DNA from: Firmicutes bacterium AM31-12AC
Lineage (GTDB): Bacteria > Bacillota > Clostridia > Lachnospirales > Lachnospiraceae
DNA: 30,961 nucleotides
Assembly (NCBI GenBank): GCA_003480425.1
Contig: QUJA01000032.1
Location: 1-30,961, forward strand
Reading direction: 5' to 3'
Shown: positions 23,548 to 30,961 of the stretch, piece after piece
Numbering within the stretch: the first letter of the stretch is position 1
Layout of the letters: each line of letters begins with the position of its first letter
Notes under the pieces: model-generated
Seen by the model: only the letters and a program-made list of their open reading frames with translations
Database searches by the model: none
Told to the model about the DNA's origin: nothing
Program-made: the position numbers and the translations under genes

Positions 23548-24587
23548 ATTTCTTTAATCCTTTCAAAATGTATAAAATAAATTTCTTCAAAATATTGTAC
23601 AAAATACCATACAGTATTGCTCCCAAATACAGAAGTATTATTATTTTACATAACTCATATATTGCCAACTGTGGATTTAATGTTCCACTTAAATCTTTCC
23701 AAACATACTCTCTAAATAATTCATTCTCTTGAATAAGATAAACAAATAACGACACCTGAGCCAAAATGAAAATTATTTTTTTTATAAATATTACTCTGCT
23801 CACCTATTCTTTCTTTCCTTTGTATTAATAAACCAAATAGTGATACTGACATTAAAAATGGTAATATTGAACTGTTACTCTCAAAATCAAAAGAATACAT
23901 ACTAAGAATAATATCTACTTTATAAAATTTTATTATAGCTAAAGCAAATAAAGCTGCCAAAAAAGCTGCCACTAATTTTTCTTTTTTTACGTTGATTCCA
24001 TACTTGCTAATACATCCGCCAATAAAATAGCAAAACAACGCCCACAATAAACTATGATCCCCCCCTATCATTGTATTGCCTATAATAAACGGATTCAATG
24101 TAATATATAAGGTTAAAATCCCCCCTCCTACTAATATTCCTTTTCTTATTCTTACATATTCTTCTTTTTCAATAAGTAGATTAATTGCTGGCGAAAATAT
24201 TACTACTATTATATAGACAGAAATAAACCAGTAATGATTTGTTAACAATGGCATTATCGTTTTTAATAGATCCAAATAATCCACTTCTTTGATATTTAAT
24301 AAAACACATATCACAAAAGACAAAATAGACGCAAATAACATTTGACTATATACTTTTATAATACGATTAAGTGAAAAATCTTTTTTACACAAAAAGAAAC
24401 CGCTTATTATAAAAAATATATTTACAGAACATCTGCTCAAAGAAAAAAGTATCGAAAAGCCGACTCTAAAACTATTATTCAAATTTGAATTCAAAATATC
24501 AGAATACGAAAAGAAATGAATAATAGTAATCAAACACATACATGCAATTCTCAATGCTTCTAACGTATAATTTCTATTTTTACTCAT
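23534..24587 (-). pseudogene. Acyltransferase-3 family membrane O-acyltransferase, frameshifted in an A8 run
   Basis: Integral membrane protein that O-acetylates polysaccharide. The start at 24587 (MSKNRNYTLEALRIACMCLI) follows a G-rich ribosome site. It has the family's first helix with the catalytic His in LITIIHFFSYS, then SVNIFFIISGFFLCKK and about eight more hydrophobic helices (MPLLTNHYWFISVYIIVVIF and others). Near the end the frame breaks at a run of eight A (T run 23776-23783 on plus). With seven A it continues YKKIIFILAQVSLFVYLIQE and runs to the stop at 23534, giving 350 aa. The first frame instead ends at 23721 with unrelated residues. Slippage at this tract could switch the gene on and off, or the extra base may be a sequencing error. 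Confidence 0.8.
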
Positions 24588-24693
24588 ATAACCCCCCCTT
24601 ATAATACTTAAATAGCTTATTGTCATGTTTTCTTTATAATACTCCAATTTAAAGCATTAATTAATATAGACTATTAAAAAAACTATCGCTCAA

Positions 24694-25915
24694 TTACTCC
24701 GACATATCTATCGTATCTTCTATTAAATTTTCAAGAGATTTCATATAGTGTTCAAAATCAAACTTGTCTTCTGCATATTTTCTACACGATAACATAATTT
24801 CCTTATCTTTCTTCTTTATATTATTTATTAAATAGCAAAGCGCATCGACATCGCAAGCTGTAACAAATTGGCAGTGCTTCTCCTTGACTGAATATGGTAA
24901 TCCAGCACATGAAAAGCCAATTACTGGAGTCCCGCATGCTAATGCTTCTAGACAAGTGTCTGCAACAGTCTCTGCTAAGCTTGTACACACAAAACAGTCC
25001 GCTAATGAATAATATTCCGCTAACTCTTCTTGATTACTAACGTATGAAATTGGAATAAAATTTGATGGACATATTATCGGATCAACATCAAACCCAACAT
25101 TTATAAAAACAAATCTTTCGTCTTGCTCATACTGGCGTGCCACCTCTAAAAAATAACGAGCACCTTTTCTCTCAAATGAAAACGGAGCAACTAACAAAAT
25201 AACTATCTTCGTATCCTCAATGCCTAGTCTCTTACGCAACTGCTCTGTATTTCTAGGATAATAAATATTTTTTAAATCGATTCCCTCTTCTAATTCCACA
25301 AAAGAATGATTTTTTAGTAAAGCTGATTCTTTTGCCCTTTGAACAATATATGGAATGCTGACAAATGTAATGTCACTAATCTTAGAATACAATCTCTTTT
25401 TCAGTTTAAATATATGTTTTGATCTATCAAAAAATATACTCTTTGGATAATCACTAATTAATGGACAATTATTACATTCATATTTATACTTATCACATTC
25501 TAAAGCGAAGCAACATTTTCCCATATAAGCGTATTCATCCAACATTGTATAAATTACCTTAATTTTATGCTTTGCAATATAGTGAAACAGTATTGGATAA
25601 TTAAATAATATCCATGTATATTAAAAAGGTATAAATATTCAATATTTCTCTTTCGTATTTCCTTTATCAATTTAAATGTTTCTTTATATGAATATTCTCC
25701 TTGATTCCCAAAAAGGACAGATTCAAAAACATGTAATTTTTTTTCAAATTTTGTATTTAAGCAAATTACATTATCATCTGTTAGTACCTCTTCTTCTGGC
25801 TCTCCATAAAATAATGTACAATTATTTTTTTCCTCAACTGTTTATAAAGTCCATATGCGATTTTCCCTGTACTTTTAGTATGAGAAAAAGTATTGATAAT
25901 ACCTATATTTTTCAT
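24694..25915 (-). pseudogene. GT4 family glycosyltransferase with two single-base frameshifts
   Basis: The intact part (24694-25545, 283 aa) has CDKYKYECNNCPLISDYPKS, then the GT4 donor domain: VILLVAPFSFERKGARYFLE, YYSLADCFVCTSLAETVADT and CLEALACGTPVIGFSCAGLP. Upstream to 25915 the minus strand encodes the N-terminal domain in shifted frames. It starts MKNIGIINTFSHTKSTGKIA after a GAGAGGAATAA site. A missing A in an A7 run (25825-25831) shifts it into CTLFYGEPEEEVLTDDNVIC, and a second missing A near 25601 restores FNIHGYYLNYPILFHYIAKH and YTMLDEYAYMGKCC. With both restored the gene is 407 aa, normal for GT4. Its start lies 13 bp after the wzx stop. Confidence 0.82.
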
Positions 25916-25928
25916 TTATTCCTCTCAA

Positions 25929-27229
25929 TCATTTAATACCTTTAAATACTATTGCTTCTAACATTAACTTAGCGTTTTCCCGAGTTTCTCTAAATACTAA
26001 TGGGAAAATTAAACTTGTTGCAACTTGGGTAATTAATGAGGCTATTGCAGCTCCTGTCGCCCCAAAAATTGGAATCAAGCAATAATTTAACACAACATTA
26101 ATTATTGCAGCCCCTATATATAAATATTTTAAATATTTTTGTGCATTCTTACACACTAACCAAGAATTTCTAGCAACTCCCAGGTATGAAAATGCTGTAT
26201 ACCAAGTAAGCACTAATAATGGTCCGATTGCTCCTGAATAAGATTTCCCATAAAGAATTAGTACTACATATTTTCCCAATATTAAAAATCCCATAGAAAC
26301 AATACACGACAAATAAAACACAATACAATACATCCTTTTATTGGTTTTAGTAAATAAATTATATTCTTTATTTTCATACAATCTAAAGATTGTAGGGTTC
26401 ATCGAATCAATTATCGCTGCCAAAACAAAAACCCACATATTGCATATGTTGTTCGCTATTGAATAATATCCAACTTCTGCTTCTGTTAACATTTGTTTCA
26501 ACATTAATTTATCTGTTTGCATATATACTGCAATCATCGCAGAAGATAAGATAAAATGATAACTTTTAGACAATAACATTTTCCCTTTTGACAAACAAAT
26601 CTTCAATTTAGGTCCTTTATATTTTTTATAATAACAGACAATTATAGCTCCGTATACTATATAATCTAATGTATTTGCAAAAGCAAACCACTTTACATCC
26701 ATCTTTAATATAAGAAGTATAATTTTATAAATCGATGTTATTGAATACGATATCAAGCTTGTTATAGCTGTTATTTTGGATTGATAATGTGCCTGAAACC
26801 AGTAATTAAATACTTCTGGGATTTGGAATATTAATGAAATCGAACAAATAATAACTACAATTATTGTCTGGCTCTCCCCATAGTCAATAAACCATACGCT
26901 TATCCCAATAAGTACTGAGCATAATACACTTGACAAAAAACGTAAAAAGCATGTTGTACCTAGAATTGTTCCACTTTCTTCTGGCGAATCAACAATTTCT
27001 TTTACTAGAATAGAATTAATTCCTAGATTACAAAATGCTACAAAAAATGTAACAAATGCTAATCCGTAATTAATTAATCCATAATTACTTGGTCCCAAAA
27101 ATCTTGCCGTAAAAATCCCAACTACAAAAGAAAGTATCATCTGCACAACGCGACCAATTATCAACCAGCTTGCATTAATCACTTCTTTTTTTTCGAAAAA
27201 TAATTAAGAACCGCTCTAATTCTTGTCAT
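25929..27229 (-). CDS. wzx: Wzx-type oligosaccharide flippase, start separated by a frameshift
   Basis: Moves the lipid-linked repeat unit across the membrane. It is a polysaccharide-synthesis/MATE-like protein of about 12 helices. The uninterrupted frame (from 27182) starts INASWLIIGRVVQMILSFVV and contains FTARFLGPSNYGLINYG, the family's typical first loop. The natural start is the ATG at 27229, in an ATGA overlap with the stop of the preceding glycosyltransferase: MTRIRAVLNYFSKKK precedes a shift at an A8 run (T run 27186-27193). Nine A would join it to EVINASWLI and give 433 aa. Read literally, the first ATG gives a 20-residue peptide. Confidence 0.85.
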
Positions 27230-28164
27230 TTAATTACCCCTAATCTAATTAATAAGTTTTTCAAAAAGACTTTTACAAAGACTTCTGTTGAAAAACCATA
27301 TTGTTTTCTACAAGCTTTTTCTATGCTTTTCTCTAAATAAGGTTCTTCAAATTCAAAAAATTTTTTATCTCCGTTATCTATTACTGTAGAAAATGCATCT
27401 GTGTTAGATTTATGCTCTCCTGACCCATCCGCACCTTTGTTTTCAATTAAGGATTTAACTGGATATACCGAATATTTATTTTGTTTACTCTGTTCATAAA
27501 CCCATCTTATAGCCCAAGAGTTAATATTCGCATTAACCTGTTGATCCAACATTATTGGTAAGTCTCTTCCCCATTTAGCAAATTTTACTCTCTTAATAAT
27601 ATTATATTTAAAATGGTTGTAATCTTTTACTTCCCAATCTATTGTTTTCCATCTATTCTCCCAAGTTGCCCATCCCCAACTGGATGCCCTTCCCATAAAT
27701 AAAACATCTTTTTCTATCGTCTTGACCAAATTTGTTCTAAATATATAACCACTTATAGACCATATCTGTTCATTATCGCAATAATATTCTAATGCTTGAT
27801 TCATAAAAAGCAAAAAATTAGGTGAACAAATCAAATCATCTTCTAATACAATAACTCTTCCATATTCTTCAATAATTGATGTAACTCCTTCGATAACTGA
27901 ACTAGCAAGTCCCTTATTCACCTCTGAAATATAACTTTTCGTCATATTAAACCTTGATTTAATTTCAAACTCTTTCACCACTTTTTGCACCTCAATCATT
28001 TCAGGTGTAACTATTGTTTTCGGTCCATCACAAAAAATATATATATTTGATTCCTCTGCGTTATAACATTTATTTAACGCCTCCAATGTATCTCTTAAAT
28101 GATTTGGTCTATTATATGCAAAAACAACTACCGGCGCATATTGTTTAATATTTTGATTTTTCAT
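27226..28164 (-). CDS. GT-A fold glycosyltransferase
   Basis: Cytoplasmic sugar transferase of the capsule pathway, 312 aa. The N-terminal strand VVVFAYNRPNHLRDTLEAL and IYIFCDGPK are typical of GT2-like proteins. VIVLEDDLICSPNFLLFM holds the metal-binding acidic cluster (Glu-Asp-Asp at about 108-110). GRASSWGWATWENRWKTID (about 159-177) is a recurrent motif of this subgroup. Donor and acceptor are unknown. The start is the ATG at 28164 with GGGGAG 7 nt before it, rather than the TTG at 28167. The preceding wzy stops 3 nt upstream and the next gene's ATG overlaps this stop, so translation is coupled on both sides. Confidence 0.8.
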   Translation of the reverse strand: MKNQNIKQYAPVVVFAYNRPNHLRDTLEALNKCYNAEESNIYIFCDGPKTIVTPEMIEVQKVVKEFEIKSRFNMTKSYISEVNKGLASSVIEGVTSIIEEYGRVIVLEDDLICSPNFLLFMNQALEYYCDNEQIWSISGYIFRTNLVKTIEKDVLFMGRASSWGWATWENRWKTIDWEVKDYNHFKYNIIKRVKFAKWGRDLPIMLDQQVNANINSWAIRWVYEQSKQNKYSVYPVKSLIENKGADGSGEHKSNTDAFSTVIDNGDKKFFEFEEPYLEKSIEKACRKQYGFSTEVFVKVFLKNLLIRLGVIK

Positions 28165-28167
28165 CAA

Positions 28168-29456
28168 TTATCTCCCCTTTCGCATCAGTATATTATCCCA
28201 TATTAGACAAATAATAATTAGTAACATCATATCACCTGATGAAAAAACCCATTTTATAGGCATTGCAAATACACCAAAGGCTACATTACACAATATGACT
28301 AAATTTGGAATTGATCTTCTCTTATAATATCTTGTTAAAAAATATTTGAATGCAACACCAAGTAATACTGAATATATTAATATTCCTATAATCCCAGCAT
28401 CAAAATAGAAATTAAAAATTCCTGTATACAATGCATTCGTATCAACATTTTTTCCAATCATGATAGATTTTTGAGTAATTGTTCCATATGTACTATTCAT
28501 TGACGATATTGAAATCCCTAAAAATAATAAAACATTTACAATCACTTCGTCAATTCCACTAAAAGTCATTCTAAAAAAATGTCTTCCTAAGAGATCATTA
28601 TAGTTCACAATTGCATAGTCCAATGCTCTTTGTGCTCCACAAATATAAACATAACTCTGTTTTACTGTTGTTTGAACTGTTTCTAACATAATGTCTAGTG
28701 TTATATGTGCAACTCCTAGGCGTTTTACAGTAATATATAGCATACTAAAGCCTGCTGCAGCCATAGCAGCTATTATTAATAGTATTTTTTTACCACCAAA
28801 TCTTCTATGACTTTTTTTTATATTCCGTTCTTTCTTTTCACATATAGCCACAACAATAAAAATAAATAAAATTTGTAGAAATACAATTCTTCCATATCCA
28901 ATTATTAAATAACATAATATGTCTATTCCACATAAAAATACTAGCGGAATTTTAATCTTCTTTGTCCACAAGCCATAAATAAGAACACACATTTGAATTA
29001 TTACAAATGGTGAGATAACATAATTGTAAAACATAATTTCTGTTAAAGATCTAAAAACTATTCCTGTCTGAAATCTTGACATTCTAAGTGCATAATAATC
29101 ATATGACGGAATACTTAAAAATCTTTGTAAAAATATAATCAAGATAATGCCTGCAAAAGCACTTAACATATAAAATATTTTACTTGAATAAACAGATTCT
29201 GTATAAGTTATATTCGTTTTCTTCACATGAACGATATATTTTGGCATAAACCCTATCGACAGCATCACAATACTGATTGTTAATAAAACTATTGTATAAT
29301 TTGAAACATTATACAAATCATATAAATTGAATGATGAAAAGCAATAGACTACTGCATACCATATTAGAATCAATCTATATATTCTTTCTTCATCTTTATT
29401 ACTAATTTTGAAATGGCGAATAATAACAATATTATAATAACCATTAAAAAATCCAT
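28168..29456 (-). CDS. wzy: Wzy-like polysaccharide polymerase, first helix separated by a frameshift
   Basis: An integral membrane protein of about 10-11 helices with a long central periplasmic loop, as in O-antigen/capsule polymerases. It has VVYCFSSFNLYDLYNVSNY near the N-terminus, a cytoplasmic Lys-rich loop (CEKKERNIKKSHRRFGG) and a loop with IDEVIVNVLLFLGISISS. No strict motif exists for this family, so the call rests on topology and on position next to wzx. The uninterrupted frame starts at 29373 without a convincing ribosome site. The true start is probably the ATG at 29456 (AGGGAG 8 nt upstream) giving MDFLMVIIILLLFAISKLVI. It is disconnected by one missing A in GAAAGAATA (TTT 29395-29397 on plus). 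Repaired length 429 aa. Confidence 0.75.
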
Positions 29457-29474
29457 ATTCTCTCTCCCTGCATA

Positions 29475-29680
29475 TTACTACTAAAACTTATTTATCTGCC
29501 AAAATACCCTTCTTTTTTATTTTCCATATATCATTGTTCCAATAAAATTAAGTATAAGTTCATTAAACGTACTGTTGTTACTACTAAAACTTATTTATCT
29601 GCCAAAATACCCTTCTTTTTTATTTTCCATATATCATTGTTCCAATAAAATTAAGTATAAGTTCATTAAACGTACTGTTG
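29475..29680. repeat. Perfect 103-bp tandem duplication
   Basis: 29475-29577 and 29578-29680 are identical and abut exactly. The second copy contains the last codons and stop of the GT4 gene ending at 29666; the first lies between it and wzy. No protein is altered, because the duplicated part follows the stop codon or repeats only its last few codons. Confidence 0.95.
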
Positions 29681-30886
29681 TTCTAGCATTTTAATAATTT
29701 TATTACACTGTACAACTGCTGTTTTTTTAGTCACAATAAATTCTTGAGCTTGAAGCCCCATTTCATTTCTTTCCCTTGATGATAATTTCATGGCCATTTT
29801 TAACGTATCATATAAACCATTTTCTGTATTATTCACACAATAAAAATATTCCTTATATTCTTCTGGCATACCTGATAATTTATAGCCAATCATTGGTGTA
29901 CCAGATCCCATGTATTCAATTACCTTAGATGGAAAACTATATTTTGTAAAACTTTGAGTATCATTTCTAGGATTAACCAAAAGTTCTACTTCTTTTTGCT
30001 CTCGAAGTACCTGTGCATTAGGTGCCAAACCGCGCAAATGAATTCTGGAATCATCTTTCGATAACTCTCTAATCTTATTTACACTAGACCCATTACCAAA
30101 TAACTCCAAACTCCATTCATCATTATCAATCTGCATAAATGCTTTTACCAAATCTACAACTCCATACTTTTCTTCAATCATACCCGCATATAGTATTGAT
30201 TTTCTTTTTTCTTTAATCTGATCTGGTTTTTCCAAATCTTCTTTCGTTTTAGAAGATATCCCCTCAACTACTGTATATTTTACATCCCACTCAAACCATT
30301 CTTTCATATATTTTGTTAGTAAAACATAGCAATCAACTTTTTTCAGATTTCTCTTAAAATGGTTGATTTGTAATTTTTTAGCTTTTTTATATAAGCTCTT
30401 TTCCATTGAAGAAGCATTCATAAATTCTGGCAAATCAGGTACTACCAAACAACAAATAATATGCGGATATTTTCTTTTTACATAATTTAATATTTCTACA
30501 AATGGGGACGTCATAGCATAAGCAAGAAGAACTTTCTGATCTTCGTTTTTTTCTTTAGCCCACTCATCCACCTGTTTTTTTATCCCCTTGTATCTGCTAA
30601 AATTCTTTAAAATAGTTAAATTAGTAAAGCCAACATTAATATCTTTCGCATTATCTGAATGTGAAAACTTAAAACTAGGAATTTTTAATTCCTTATATCT
30701 TTTAGGATATGAACCAATATAAAGGGAGTTAACTATCTTGAATTGAACATTTTCTATTCCGTCTAAGCCATTCACTATTCCCCATTGAAATTTATTAGCA
30801 GCATTTTGAACACCGCCTTTTGAATTCTTCAATATTGTAGATTCATATTCTTTTGGAAATAATCCCATTAAACATAAGATATCCAT
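29666..30886 (-). CDS. GT4 family glycosyltransferase
   Basis: A 406-aa protein with two Rossmann-like halves. The N-terminal half has MDILCLMGLFPKEYESTIL and IICCLVVPDLPEFMNASS. The donor-binding half has SILYAGMIEEKYGVVDLVKA, WSLELFGNGSSVNKI and RIHLRGLAPNAQVLREQKEV, then VNPRNDTQSFTKYSFPSKVI with EYMGSGTPMIGYKLSGMPEE, the GT4 E-x7-E region. It adds a sugar to the lipid-linked repeat unit on the cytoplasmic face; the sugar is unknown. AAAGG lies 9 nt before the ATG. It is the first capsule gene seen in transcription order, so the operon promoter and earlier genes lie beyond 30961. Confidence 0.85.
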   Translation of the reverse strand: MDILCLMGLFPKEYESTILKNSKGGVQNAANKFQWGIVNGLDGIENVQFKIVNSLYIGSYPKRYKELKIPSFKFSHSDNAKDINVGFTNLTILKNFSRYKGIKKQVDEWAKEKNEDQKVLLAYAMTSPFVEILNYVKRKYPHIICCLVVPDLPEFMNASSMEKSLYKKAKKLQINHFKRNLKKVDCYVLLTKYMKEWFEWDVKYTVVEGISSKTKEDLEKPDQIKEKRKSILYAGMIEEKYGVVDLVKAFMQIDNDEWSLELFGNGSSVNKIRELSKDDSRIHLRGLAPNAQVLREQKEVELLVNPRNDTQSFTKYSFPSKVIEYMGSGTPMIGYKLSGMPEEYKEYFYCVNNTENGLYDTLKMAMKLSSRERNEMGLQAQEFIVTKKTAVVQCNKIIKMLEQQYV

Positions 30887-30961
30887 AATAATAACCTTTC
30901 ATTGCATCTATAGTTCTACATATCATTCTATATTTTTTAATTTTTATCTTCTCATAAATTT

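Noticed and set aside
1..30961. CRISPR array, tRNA or rRNA genes
   Set aside because: No regularly spaced repeats of 24-40 bp were seen. The only tandem repeats are single duplications. No tRNA-like or rRNA-like segment was recognised by eye.

Overview
The window looks like chromosomal DNA of a low-GC gut Clostridium, most likely Lachnospiraceae. The codon use is AT-rich, ribosome-binding sites are strong (GGAGG, AAGGAG), and the Rpn nuclease, IS21, HigBA and capsule proteins are of types common there. That placement rests on recollection of protein style, because no search could be run. I see no rRNA, tRNA or CRISPR array.

Layout. (1) 275-2911, plus strand: a two-gene unit for uronic-acid sugar nucleotides, a UDP-glucose 6-dehydrogenase carrying an N-terminal XRE DNA-binding domain followed by a UDP-glucuronate 4-epimerase, closed by a terminator. 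(2) About 2960-18605: an accessory island, mostly minus strand. It holds an Rpn nuclease, a RelA/SpoT-like pseudogene, a HigBA toxin-antitoxin pair, a small XRE regulator, a three-gene unit (PIN-domain protein, HEPN-like protein, membrane coiled-coil protein), an uncharacterised 236-aa protein, a decayed IS21 element, a two-TM 279-aa protein, an Abi-alpha (DUF4393) protein, a 398-aa membrane protein with a 25-codon upstream frame, a possible free-standing RNA of about 265 nt, and a divergent 351-aa XRE regulator. Short repeats built on GCCTGACACCAATG are scattered through this island in one orientation and were not noticed in the capsule genes. (3) 18762-30886, all minus strand: the distal part of a capsule or exopolysaccharide operon. 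In transcription order it holds a GT4 glycosyltransferase, Wzy-like polymerase, GT-A glycosyltransferase, Wzx flippase, GT4 glycosyltransferase, O-acyltransferase, sugar aminotransferase, CapE, CapG and CapF.

How it fits together. CapE, CapF and CapG convert UDP-GlcNAc to UDP-N-acetyl-L-fucosamine. The aminotransferase suggests a further amino sugar, and the + strand pair offers UDP-GlcA and UDP-GalA. Glycosyltransferases assemble the repeat unit, Wzx exports it, Wzy polymerises it, and the acyltransferase decorates it.

Two cautions. First, six single-base indels in A/T runs break capG, the acyltransferase, one GT4 gene (twice), wzx and wzy, and each gene becomes an uninterrupted frame if one base is added or removed. 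Second, there are two perfect tandem duplications (58 bp and 103 bp) at gene 3' ends. These could be sequencing or assembly errors, or slippage in a phase-variable locus. The best candidate for an undescribed system is the PIN/HEPN-like/membrane operon at 6643-9977.
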